The position numbers were made by a program, and so were the translations under genes. From Syntrophobacterales bacterium (lineage in GTDB: Bacteria; Desulfobacterota; Syntrophia; Syntrophales; UBA5619): a stretch of DNA of 44,060 bases. The notes under the pieces were generated by a model that had not been told where the DNA came from, ran no database searches, and saw nothing but the letters and a program-made list of their open reading frames with translations. Positions 32,638 through 40,226 of this stretch are shown here, piece by piece. Every line of letters starts with the position of its first letter. Positions within the stretch are counted from its first letter, which is position 1. The DNA lies in the NCBI GenBank assembly GCA_019429105.1, contig JAHYJE010000030.1, forward strand, positions 1-44,060, written 5' to 3'.

Positions 32638-32684
32638 GTCTGCAAGTCCCTTAAAAGTAACAAAAATTATCTACTGATAGCTGC

Positions 32685-32706
32685 GGACGCGCCTTTAAGC
32701 GCGTCC
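32685..32706. repeat. GGACGCGC hairpin between gspN and gspC
   Basis: GGACGCGC and GCGCGTCC form a perfect 8-base stem around CTTTAA in the 88-base gap. There is no T-tract on the minus strand, so it may slow or stabilise the message rather than end it. It resembles the hairpin at 3631. Confidence 0.5.
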
Positions 32707-32725
32707 CTCCATTTTATTCCTCATG

Positions 32726-33562
32726 TTACATCAGCTTCACCGTGGGATTGCCCCATACGCCGCCGATCGTCATCGGCATCCGCCGACCGCCGGCCCCTTG
32801 CAGCTCGACCGAACCGGTCAAATCCAGCCGGCTTTCTTGCAAATCGGCGGCGAGCAGGATGTTTCCCTTCAGCGTGATGCGAAGTTTGTCGCCGTTTACC
32901 GTCAGACTGGTTATTTTCAGCGCGCCGCCCTTCAGCTCCATTTTCAGGTCAATCCGGCTGAAAGCGATTTTGTCAAATCCGGCAAGATTATCCAGGAGCT
33001 GATAGTTCCCGTTCGTCAGCGTTGCCTCAATTTTACCGGCGACGTTCTTCAGCGGCCCGGCATCGCCGGTCGCCGTAAAAGAACCCTTCAGGGTTCCGGA
33101 AAGCTGACTGGCAAGAATATCCTGAAGCAACAAACACTTTTCCAGCCGCAGCCCTTCAAACCGCACAGTTGACAAAAACGGACCACGCGACGAAAAGGCC
33201 TTCGCCAACTCCCCGCTGCCCTTGATTTCGCCCCCGTACAGAGTTGCCGTCGCCGCAACCGCAGCCTTCCCCTGAATCACGGAAAGCCAGCCGGGGGCAA
33301 ACGCCAGGCGATTGATATGCAGAACCGCCTCGGGACGGCCGCGAAAACCGATGGTAAGATTTTCCATTGCCATGCCGGGCGGAATCGTGGGGCCAATGGA
33401 GTCGAGGACAAAGAGCAACTCCGGGTAGCGGGACGCAACGGATGCCTTCAGATAATTTTTTACGGCATCGCCCGGAAAACGCAAGTACAGGAAAATAAAC
33501 AGCATCAGGACGCCTGCCAGTGCGTATCCGAAAAAGGCCCGGCTGATTTTGAAGAGCTTCAT
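32726..33562 (-). CDS. gspN: Type II secretion protein GspN
   Basis: The 278-residue protein has one N-terminal membrane helix (about 9-27) and a beta-rich periplasmic domain with NLTIGFRGRPEAVLHINRLAFAPGWLS and later GGALKITSLTVNGDKLRITLKGN, ending VELQGAGGRRMPMTIGGVWGNPTVKLM. The pattern and the place after gspM match GspN, an accessory subunit present in some T2SS and in many deltaproteobacteria. Its exact role is unsettled. Its start overlaps gspM by ATGA. Confidence 0.85.
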   Translation of the reverse strand: MKLFKISRAFFGYALAGVLMLFIFLYLRFPGDAVKNYLKASVASRYPELLFVLDSIGPTIPPGMAMENLTIGFRGRPEAVLHINRLAFAPGWLSVIQGKAAVAATATLYGGEIKGSGELAKAFSSRGPFLSTVRFEGLRLEKCLLLQDILASQLSGTLKGSFTATGDAGPLKNVAGKIEATLTNGNYQLLDNLAGFDKIAFSRIDLKMELKGGALKITSLTVNGDKLRITLKGNILLAADLQESRLDLTGSVELQGAGGRRMPMTIGGVWGNPTVKLM

Positions 33563-34116
33563 CGGGCGCGTCCCTCCCCACTCGGGTTCTGATAGGTATA
33601 AACCTGGATCTCCGCGACCAGATATTCCGGCGCCTCCTTCATCTTGCCGATCGACAGCCGCCGTATCCGCACCATCTGTTCCGGCGATTCCACATTATAT
33701 AAAAAATCGGTCAGTTGTTTGCTCGTCAAATTCTCAACCTTTATTTCCACGGCAGTTTCCTCGTAGGCGCCCACCGCGGTCGGCTTCAGCGGGTTGATCG
33801 ACTTTATGTGCGCCTTCAGTCCGTTTTCACTCGCCTTTCTTTCCAGATAGGAAAAGAGGGCAAACCCAGGCAACCGCCTTTCGACAACGTCTTTTATTGC
33901 CTCTGAAGAACGCCTGAGAACAGCATACTCCCGACCAAGCGTCGCCAGCTCCCGGAGGGTCTTTTCGTTGGTCGCGATCGACGTCCGCACCCTCTGGCGC
34001 GCGTCTATCCAGGGGAAAACGGCAAACTGCATGATCACCGCCCCCGCAACGAAGATCAACCCAATCGTCAGGGCCCGCTTCTGACTTTTTGTCAACTGCT
34101 CCCAGAACTGCTTCAT
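33559..34116 (-). CDS. gspM: Type II secretion protein GspM
   Basis: The 185-residue bitopic protein starts MKQFWEQLTKSQKRALTIG with a transmembrane helix at about 15-35, a coiled-coil segment (TSIATNEKTLRELATLGREYAVL by pattern) and a C-terminal ferredoxin-like domain (AVEIKVENLTSKQLTDFLYNVE, RIRRLSIGKM). It pairs with GspL in the inner-membrane platform. It overlaps both gspL (upstream) and gspN (downstream) by ATGA. Confidence 0.9.
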   Translation of the reverse strand: MKQFWEQLTKSQKRALTIGLIFVAGAVIMQFAVFPWIDARQRVRTSIATNEKTLRELATLGREYAVLRRSSEAIKDVVERRLPGFALFSYLERKASENGLKAHIKSINPLKPTAVGAYEETAVEIKVENLTSKQLTDFLYNVESPEQMVRIRRLSIGKMKEAPEYLVAEIQVYTYQNPSGEGRAR

Positions 34117-35642
34117 CTTTTTCGGACCACCTTGAGATTAAACTCCACCCCTTTTCCCTCCTTCAGCAGGCTGGTGGAACCAACCGTCACCGTCTTTACG
34201 TATTTTGAGCCTTCCAGCTTCTTTTTGAACGCCTCCATCGCGTCGAAATTGGGGGCCTCTCCCTTCAAAACAACCTCGTTTCCCTCTATGGAAAACGACG
34301 AAAGCGTAATCTCCGGCTGGGCCGAGACCGAAACGTCTCTGAAGATATCAAGCGCCGCAGCCGACGACACATCGCCGATGCCAGCCATCAGCTTTTTTGC
34401 CTCGGCAATCTTGCCCCGGAGTTGCACAACCGGATCGACAATCCTGGTTGCCTCAGGGTCTATCCGCTTGAACTCGGTGAGCACATCCTTCTTGAGACGG
34501 GAGAGCTGAAGGCGCAGGGCGTAATCTCCCAGCCCGAACTCAAAGCCGGACAGGAGGATGATCACCCCGGCTGCGATCGCTGATTTTTTCAGGATGCCGC
34601 GCAGATCTCCCGACCCCGCCCGTGTTTCCTGCTCGCGTTTCAGGAAGTTGAAGCCCGTTCCCTTGCCGAGGGGCCGGGCCGCCAGGGCCAGGGCCTGATC
34701 CATAACGGCCGCATCCCAGGAAGAACTCAGATCTGCGGCGATTCCGAAGCCCCCCTCTGCCAGCAAATCGGTTTTTTCGACGGGAATTTCCAGTAAACGG
34801 GACAACCCTGCGGCAATGCCGGGCGCTTGGGAACCGCCTCCCGTCAGGATTATACGGGTGGGAAATTCGGGAATCTGACCCTTCTGTTGCAAAAAGGCGA
34901 TGGTATTTTTCAGCTCGGTAAAAAATGGTTGAAGAACCTTTGCGAGCGCCTCGAGTCCCTCTTCGGTAATATCACCTTTTATCTTAACTTCTTCCGCCGC
35001 TTCCATATTGATCACGCCGGACCTGGCAATGGCCTCCGTCATTTTCTGGCCGCCGAAATAAAAATGACGAATATGAAAAATGCCCGTCTTGCCGAAAAAA
35101 ACAGCCGTCGTATCCTGAAGGCCGACATCCAAAAGCAAGGCGCCGGTCGGAAAATCAGGCTGCCGGGCAAGAAAGGAGGCAAGCGGCACAGCGTCAATAT
35201 CGAGCACCGCCGTTTCGTGAACGTATGGGGATAGCAGCTTGCGGCGGTCGTCGATCAGAGCCCTTTCGGCAATCGCGGTAAACAATTTGGACTGTTTTGC
35301 CCGTTCCGCAAACGTATAGTCGATCAAAACCGCGTCAAGGGGCTGCTGGATGAACGGCTCCACGGCAAAGGACACTGTCTGACGGATCTTCCGTTCTTCG
35401 CGAAACGGCAATTGGATATTGCGAAATGAAAAAAGAGCAGCGGGAAGCGCCGATACACAGATCGCACCGGCAAAGGTCTGGTCGGAAAAAAGCTGCTCCA
35501 GGGCCCCGGCAAGCCCCCCGGCATCGGCAATCCCGATGCGGCAAAAGCCCGCTATTTCGCCCCCGCCCCGGAACCCCCGGTTGAGCAACACCGCCTTGAC
35601 GCTCCCTGCGCCAATATCGAGACCCAAAAATTTTTCCGGCAT
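34113..35642 (-). CDS. gspL: Type II secretion protein GspL with PilM-like actin fold
   Basis: The 509-residue protein has an N-terminal actin-like cytoplasmic domain with LGLDIGAGSVKAVLL at 6-20, LLLDVGLQDTTAVFF at about 169-183 and ILTGGGSQAPGIA at about 265-277, closer to PilM than to classical GspL in keeping these phosphate-binding loops. A transmembrane helix follows at about 353-372 and a periplasmic ferredoxin-like domain at the C-terminus (SSFSIEGNEVVLKGEAPNFDAMEAFKKKL). GspL binds GspE and GspM and couples ATP use to the platform. It overlaps gspK by one base (TAATG) and gspM by ATGA. Confidence 0.92.
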   Translation of the reverse strand: MPEKFLGLDIGAGSVKAVLLNRGFRGGGEIAGFCRIGIADAGGLAGALEQLFSDQTFAGAICVSALPAALFSFRNIQLPFREERKIRQTVSFAVEPFIQQPLDAVLIDYTFAERAKQSKLFTAIAERALIDDRRKLLSPYVHETAVLDIDAVPLASFLARQPDFPTGALLLDVGLQDTTAVFFGKTGIFHIRHFYFGGQKMTEAIARSGVINMEAAEEVKIKGDITEEGLEALAKVLQPFFTELKNTIAFLQQKGQIPEFPTRIILTGGGSQAPGIAAGLSRLLEIPVEKTDLLAEGGFGIAADLSSSWDAAVMDQALALAARPLGKGTGFNFLKREQETRAGSGDLRGILKKSAIAAGVIILLSGFEFGLGDYALRLQLSRLKKDVLTEFKRIDPEATRIVDPVVQLRGKIAEAKKLMAGIGDVSSAAALDIFRDVSVSAQPEITLSSFSIEGNEVVLKGEAPNFDAMEAFKKKLEGSKYVKTVTVGSTSLLKEGKGVEFNLKVVRKR

Positions 35643-36592
35643 TACTCCACTCTCCAGGCCAGGGCGGCAACCTTTGTTCTGCCCGCATTCCTGTTAACTA
35701 TCGCGGTAATCTGTTTTGTCATCCTTCCCTGCACGCCCACCGCCTTAATCTGAAAGTTGTCGCTTTTAACCGTGATGCTTCCCGCCGGGAGATTAGCGCC
35801 GGACGCTTCCGGAACTCCGCTATGCCAGCCGGGATTGGCGAGGGGGTTTTTCGGGTCGCGGCGATACCGGTCCAGCGCCTCCACCGCCTCGCTTGTCATC
35901 TGCGCCGACAGCGCCAACAGCACCGGCTTGGGTGCGGTATTGATGTTGATCTTCCCGTCGCCGAACACGGTCAAACAGTTGACAAGGCCGTAAAACCGTT
36001 CCGACCCGTAAAACAGCTCACGGGTGACCCCCTTTATCATCATTAATTCTTCAATGCAATCAAGAGAAGCGTTTTTCACCATGCCCTCCCGGCCCCTGCC
36101 GGTTGTCTCGCTGTCCGCATCGATCCAGTCCTTGATGGCGTCGGCGATTTCCTCCGCCACTCCCTCCTCCAGGCGAAAATGAGGGCCGGTCAAAAGGCGC
36201 AGCAGCATGTCCTTGATGGGGCCATTGTAGGCGTTCCCGCTCACCAGCAGGTTTATTGGAATTCGGCCGCCGATGTCTTCAATCGTCAGTTTGAACGAGG
36301 CCTTGTCGAAAAATTCCGCCGCCCTGAGAGAAAACATTTCGGTATTCGCCCAATCCTCTGTCAGGGCGTCATACTGGTTCTTGTCGTTCAAAAGCAGCGC
36401 CTCTCCGGCATAAAGGACTGATTCTGCGACATATCGCAACTGCGCCTGATCGCTCAGATTGGCCGCCTCATAAACCTCTGAGCGCATATCGCGATTCAAC
36501 TGAACCGTCAGCGCCACGATGATGCTTACCATCAAAATTACAACGATCAGGGCTATGCCCCGCTGATTGGTCATGTGCCCATCGCCCCTCAT
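35642..36592 (-). CDS. gspK: Type II secretion minor pseudopilin GspK
   Basis: The 316-residue protein has the class III-type leader QRG followed by IALIVVILMVSIIVAL at about 13-28, without the Glu at +5, as is normal for GspK. The large periplasmic domain contains FKLTIEDIGGRIPINLL, AIKDWIDADSETTGRG and INTAPKPVLLALS, all typical of GspK. It caps the pseudopilus tip with GspI and GspJ. Coupled to gspJ by ATGA and to gspL by TAATG. Confidence 0.93.
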   Translation of the reverse strand: MRGDGHMTNQRGIALIVVILMVSIIVALTVQLNRDMRSEVYEAANLSDQAQLRYVAESVLYAGEALLLNDKNQYDALTEDWANTEMFSLRAAEFFDKASFKLTIEDIGGRIPINLLVSGNAYNGPIKDMLLRLLTGPHFRLEEGVAEEIADAIKDWIDADSETTGRGREGMVKNASLDCIEELMMIKGVTRELFYGSERFYGLVNCLTVFGDGKININTAPKPVLLALSAQMTSEAVEALDRYRRDPKNPLANPGWHSGVPEASGANLPAGSITVKSDNFQIKAVGVQGRMTKQITAIVNRNAGRTKVAALAWRVE

Positions 36593-37236
36593 CGAACCGC
36601 TGTCACAGGCAGATATACCCGGGTCATGAACGGATAGGGATGGTCCGGATTTTTGGGATTTACCAGAAACAGGCGGATTTCAACAATCGTCGGGGCCTTC
36701 TTCCTCTGACTTTCTTCGCCCGCCTCGGAATCCCATGTTTCGTATTCCTTCCCCTTGTCGTCGAAAAAAATGCAGGTCAGGCCGGCAATCCGGTCGCACA
36801 AAAGAAACCTCCGGGGGGGCGGCGCCTCCTCCCCCAGATCCCGGCTCAACGAATCGCTGCGATAGAGGGCAAACCCTTCGCCTTCTTTTTCTTCTTCAAC
36901 ACTGTACTCGATAACGGCGATGCCGCCCGGCTGCTCCTCCTTCCCGAAGACGACGTGGGCGGCGGAGCGGAAAATCATGCCGGTAAACTCGTTGTCCCGC
37001 AAGGAATACTGCTTGGCAGAAAAGGGGAAAGCCCTTTTCCAGGGAGAGACCGCTTCCAGATCCCGCGTCATGCGATCCAAGGCCGCCCGCGCCATGCCGT
37101 AAAGCTCGGCATCCTTTTTCGTTTCCGCGATGATGCGGAAGGTGCCCGTATAGGAGGCATAAACGGTGGTCATAACTATCCCGAGGATTAAAATGGCAAG
37201 CAGAATCTCGATCAGCGTAAAACCTTTTTCTCTCAC
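36589..37236 (-). CDS. gspJ: Type II secretion minor pseudopilin GspJ (GTG start)
   Basis: The start is GTG at 37236-37234, overlapping the gspI stop TAG by one base. The 215-residue product carries the leader MREKG cut before FTLIEILLAILILGIVMTTVYA, with Glu at +5. The C-terminal domain includes AELYGMARAALDRMTRDLEAVSPW and IVEIRLFLVNPKN, as in GspJ. It is a tip pseudopilin. Confidence 0.92.
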   Translation of the reverse strand: MREKGFTLIEILLAILILGIVMTTVYASYTGTFRIIAETKKDAELYGMARAALDRMTRDLEAVSPWKRAFPFSAKQYSLRDNEFTGMIFRSAAHVVFGKEEQPGGIAVIEYSVEEEKEGEGFALYRSDSLSRDLGEEAPPPRRFLLCDRIAGLTCIFFDDKGKEYETWDSEAGEESQRKKAPTIVEIRLFLVNPKNPDHPYPFMTRVYLPVTAVR

Positions 37237-37655
37237 TAAATCAACACCTTGTAGAGAATCAAGCGGTATGTGTTGCGTTTGGCCAGCCGACTGTTGACCA
37301 CGGTCACAACAAACTTTTTGATGAGCTTAATTTCCGTATCCTCTATCGTCACCTGCCATTTATAATCGGGAAATTCTTCCCCGAAATCGCCGCTTTCGGC
37401 CCTGCTCCCGAGGGCGTCCAACTGTACCATTCTGCCCTGGGCGAGCAGCGCGGCCGTGGTGAGAAAACGCGAGTCTCCCGCCATCGAAATGCTCTGCGAC
37501 TGCGATCGGTAAACCGCGACTAAGGCGATTGCCAGAATCGCCATCGCGATCATCACCTCCAGGAGCGTAAACCCTCGCTTCCGCAATAGAGCGCCGGGCC
37601 TACCGGCCAAAGGTCTGTCCTTCTTCAGAAAATGTATAATCGACGTATTTTTCAT
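37236..37655 (-). CDS. gspI: Type II secretion minor pseudopilin GspI
   Basis: The leader KRG precedes FTLLEVMIAMAILAIALVAVYRSQ. The frame is open to ATG 37655, which would overlap gspH by 56 bases with no ribosome site; a TTG at 37610-37608 has AAGGA at the right distance and is a likelier start (LAGRPGALLRKRG), cutting the overlap to 11 bases. The mature domain is about 110 residues, normal for GspI, with SISMAGDSRFLTTAALLAQGRMVQL. It helps form the tip complex with GspJ and GspK. Confidence 0.88.
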   Translation of the reverse strand: MKNTSIIHFLKKDRPLAGRPGALLRKRGFTLLEVMIAMAILAIALVAVYRSQSQSISMAGDSRFLTTAALLAQGRMVQLDALGSRAESGDFGEEFPDYKWQVTIEDTEIKLIKKFVVTVVNSRLAKRNTYRLILYKVLI

Positions 37656-38193
37656 AAACAGTAACCGTATTCAGAAACGGCTGGAAAACAACGGTGAACT
37701 CCCGATCATTTTTTTTAAGATGAATAACCGCCGGGTCAACATACCCCTGGCGATGAAAGCGGATTTCGGCGTTTCCTTCTGTTTGTTTTTCCTCACCGGG
37801 CCGAATGAAATCGGTTATTTTCAACCCCTCGGCAAAAGGGGACGCCTTTTTACGGATTTCCGCCAGTTTTTCCGGAGTGGTGTCGGCGCTGTAAACCCAA
37901 AACCCTGGATGGTCAAGGTCCAGATGCAGGATATAGTCAACCTGCTCGCGAATCGCCTCATTTTTCAGCTCACGGGCCGCGCCAACGAGCCGCCGCGCAG
38001 TCGCTTTCAGAGCGTCGGAAAAGACGGCCTCCCGGACGCGGGGCACGGCAATTACCAGCATCATCCCGATTAACAGGACAACAACGGACAGTTCTATCAG
38101 CGTATAGCCCCGGTTGGTCGCTTTATGAATATTAATTTTCGCCTTCCCAGCTATTGATGTCCCGATTCTTCCCCTCCCCGCCGGGTTCTCCAT
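37600..38193 (-). CDS. gspH: Type II secretion minor pseudopilin GspH
   Basis: The leader TNRG precedes YTLIELSVVVLLIGMMLVIAV. The protein is up to 197 residues from ATG 38193; this start lies inside gspG without a clear ribosome site, and a non-ATG start nearer the gspG stop is possible. The globular domain has DALKATARRLVGAARELKNEAI and a C-terminal beta-sheet (FTVVFQPFLNTVTVYEKYVDYTF). GspH is thought to join the pseudopilus tip to the GspG shaft. Confidence 0.85.
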   Translation of the reverse strand: MENPAGRGRIGTSIAGKAKINIHKATNRGYTLIELSVVVLLIGMMLVIAVPRVREAVFSDALKATARRLVGAARELKNEAIREQVDYILHLDLDHPGFWVYSADTTPEKLAEIRKKASPFAEGLKITDFIRPGEEKQTEGNAEIRFHRQGYVDPAVIHLKKNDREFTVVFQPFLNTVTVYEKYVDYTFSEEGQTFGR

Positions 38194-38578
38194 CGGCGCC
38201 GCGAGAACTCAAATCGTAATCCCCGTGGACCCCGGGGCAAAGATAGATAAAGTCGTAATCCCAGGGATCCTTCGGCACCTTTCCCTTTTCCAGATACCCG
38301 CCCTGACGCCAGTTGCCAGCCTGGGCGCCGACCGTCGGCGGCTCCACCAGGGCTTGCAGCCCCTGCTCCGTCGTCGGGTAGTTCCCGGTGTCCAATTTGT
38401 AAAGTTTCAGGGCGGTTTCGAGACTCTCAAGCTGGATTCTCGCCTTCGCCTGCCTCGCCTCGTCCGGCCGCCCCATAATCCGGGGGACAATCAGCCCCGC
38501 CAGGATGCCGAGGATAACGATCACGACCATCAGTTCGATCAGGGTAAATCCCTTTTGACTGCGTCTTTCTTTTCTCAT
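38132..38578 (-). CDS. gspG: Type II secretion major pseudopilin GspG
   Basis: ATG 38578 is preceded by GAGGAAG and gives 148 residues; the upstream in-frame extension lies in repeats and is rejected. The leader MRKERRSQKG is cut before FTLIELMVVIVILGILAGLIVPRIMGRPDEAR, the most conserved pseudopilin stretch. The C-terminal part has LETALKLYKLDTGNYPTTEQGLQALV and KDPWDYDFIYLCPGVHGDYDLSSRGADG, with the calcium-site loop of GspG. It builds the pseudopilus shaft. Needs a prepilin peptidase, which is not in the window. Confidence 0.96.
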   Translation of the reverse strand: MRKERRSQKGFTLIELMVVIVILGILAGLIVPRIMGRPDEARQAKARIQLESLETALKLYKLDTGNYPTTEQGLQALVEPPTVGAQAGNWRQGGYLEKGKVPKDPWDYDFIYLCPGVHGDYDLSSRGADGEPGGEGKNRDINSWEGEN

Positions 38579-38647
38579 TTTCACTTCCTCTTTATCTTGC
38601 AACCATCTATCGCCCCTAACGGGGCTTGTTCCCCATTGCCCTAACCC

Positions 38648-38779
38648 AGCTTCCCCGAAGTGCCTGTGCCGGGAAAAACTTCGGCCCCCTGTGTTCCCCA
38701 TTCCCTCCCCAAGCTTCATCGAAGTGCCTGTACCGGGAGAAACTTTGGCCCCCTGGCAGGGCTTGTGCCCTATTCCCTC
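38648..38779. repeat. Tandem 64-base degenerate direct repeat between gspF and gspG
   Basis: Copy 1 starts AGCTTCCCCGAAGTGCCTGT at 38648 and copy 2 starts AGCTTCATCGAAGTGCCTGT at 38712. Both continue with CCGGGA, AAACTT, GGCCCCCTG and end near ATTCCCTCCC. The units occupy most of the 249-base gap and encode nothing. Confidence 0.65.
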
Positions 38780-38795
38780 CCCCAGCGGGGGAGGG
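38775..38795. repeat. CCCTCCCCC/GGGGGAGGG hairpin
   Basis: A perfect 9-base stem around AGC, between gspF and gspG. Same family as 4852-4878. On the minus strand it lies just after the gspF stop and could reduce read-through into gspG. Confidence 0.5.
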
Positions 38796-38827
38796 TCAGG
38801 GTGGGGGGGTGACCAGGCATCTTTTCG

Positions 38828-40057
38828 CTACCGGACGAGCTGGTTCATCTCAAAGATGGGAAGGAGGATCGAAACCACAATGAATCCCACCACGGCCCCC
38901 ATCGCGAGGATCATTGCCGGCTCCAGAAGCGACGTGATCATGACGATATTGGCCTCCACCTCCTTCTCGTAGGCATCGGCAACCTTGAACAGCATCTTTT
39001 CGACATTGCCGCTCTGCTCGCCGACGGCTATCATCTCGACAGCAATCGGGGGAAAAAACTGGTTTTTTGCCAACGGGACGGAAAGGCTCTGCCCCTCTTC
39101 GACATCCTTCGCCACCCTTCTGATCTCGTTGGCGATTAGACGATTGTCAACGACGTTTCTGGCTATTTCGAGTGCCGACAACAGCGGCACACTGCTCTGG
39201 AGGAGCGTCCCCAGCGTGCGGCTGAACCGTGCGACGGCGATCTTGCGATTGAGACCTCCGAAAAGGGGGATGTTCAGCTTCAGCCGGTCCCAGAAATTGC
39301 GCCCCGCCTCCGTCTTTTTGATCGAGGAGCGCAAGGCGACAACCCCGGCGCCGACCGCCAGGGCGATTATCCACCAGAATGATTTCAGAAATCCGCTGAC
39401 CACGATGAGAAAAACGGTTATCATCGGCAGCGTCTGGTGCATCTCGCTGAAGATATTCGTGATATTGGGGACGACAAAGGTCACCAGAAAAAACAGGACA
39501 CCGCTGCCGATGAAAAACATGAAAAGCGGGTAGGCCAGGGCGGTGCGGATTTTGGTTCTCATCTCCTGCTGATTTTCCTGAAAATCAGCCAGCCGCTCCA
39601 GCACCAGATTGAGCGTCCCCGACGCCTCGCCCGCGCGCACCATATTGAGGTAAAACGGCGGGAAGATCTTGGGAAAATGGGAAAGGGCGCCGGTCAGGCT
39701 GTTCCCCTCATTGACCTCTTCGCGAATACGGACAACGGTCGAGCGCAGAAGCTGATTGCGGATCTGGGGCGCCAGCGCCGAAAGGGAAGGCACCAGGGGC
39801 AGCCCCGCCCCGATCAAGGTCGCGAGCTGCCGCGTCATGACAGAAAGCTCCTGGAGGCCTACCCGTTGGAAAAGGCCTGTAGCGGTCTTGCCGGCAGCGG
39901 TTTCATTATTTCTGCTTCCGGAAGCTTCGCCAATGGCAACGGGAAAAACACTGCTCTCCCGCAGCTTCTGGCGCGCTGCCGCAATGCTGCCGGCATCGAC
40001 AACCCCGCTTTTTCTGCGGCCGCCGCAATCGAGCGCTGTGTATTCATAAACCGGCAT
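38828..40057 (-). CDS. gspF: Type II secretion inner-membrane platform protein GspF
   Basis: The 409-residue protein begins MPVYEYTALDCGGRRKSGVVDA and has two repeated cytoplasmic T2SSF domains: one with LSVMTRQLATLIGAGLPLVPSL near 70, the other with VARFSRTLGTLLQSSVPLLSAL near 275. Three transmembrane helices occur near 175-195, 225-245 and the C-terminus (MILAMGAVVGFIVVSILLP by pattern). It is the platform core that interacts with GspE and GspL. First gene of the minus-strand cluster; it is separated from gspG by repeats, unlike the tightly overlapping genes that follow. Confidence 0.95.
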   Translation of the reverse strand: MPVYEYTALDCGGRRKSGVVDAGSIAAARQKLRESSVFPVAIGEASGSRNNETAAGKTATGLFQRVGLQELSVMTRQLATLIGAGLPLVPSLSALAPQIRNQLLRSTVVRIREEVNEGNSLTGALSHFPKIFPPFYLNMVRAGEASGTLNLVLERLADFQENQQEMRTKIRTALAYPLFMFFIGSGVLFFLVTFVVPNITNIFSEMHQTLPMITVFLIVVSGFLKSFWWIIALAVGAGVVALRSSIKKTEAGRNFWDRLKLNIPLFGGLNRKIAVARFSRTLGTLLQSSVPLLSALEIARNVVDNRLIANEIRRVAKDVEEGQSLSVPLAKNQFFPPIAVEMIAVGEQSGNVEKMLFKVADAYEKEVEANIVMITSLLEPAMILAMGAVVGFIVVSILLPIFEMNQLVR

Positions 40058-40130
40058 GGAAGCCTGCTTCCCTTTCCCATAGTCATTGCGCAGACCTCTA
40101 ACACAATGTCAATCTTATTTCAAGAAAGGT

Positions 40131-40184
40131 AATCGGGGTCAGAGTCATATTTCTCCAGAGAGAAATATGACTCTGACCCCGATT
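40131..40184. repeat. Perfect 25-base-stem palindrome, GGGGTCAGAGTCATATT family
   Basis: AATCGGGGTCAGAGTCATAT plus TTCTC forms the left arm and pairs with no mismatch to GAGAA plus ATATGACTCTGACCCCGATT across a CAGA loop. It lies between gspF and the acylase gene. It has no T-tract, so it is a mobile-type palindrome rather than a standard terminator. Confidence 0.9.
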
Positions 40185-40226
40185 AACTCCGCGCCCCGCC
40201 GACTGGCGAGGCGCGGCATATCATGT

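Noticed and set aside
38579-38719. Upstream extension of gspG to 38719
   Set aside because: It crosses the tandem repeat and would bury the pseudopilin leader; GAGGAAG precedes the ATG at 38578.
40085-40112. Promoter upstream of gspF
   Set aside because: A TTGACA is present on the minus strand at 40112-40107, but no acceptable -10 box lies 16-18 bases downstream.
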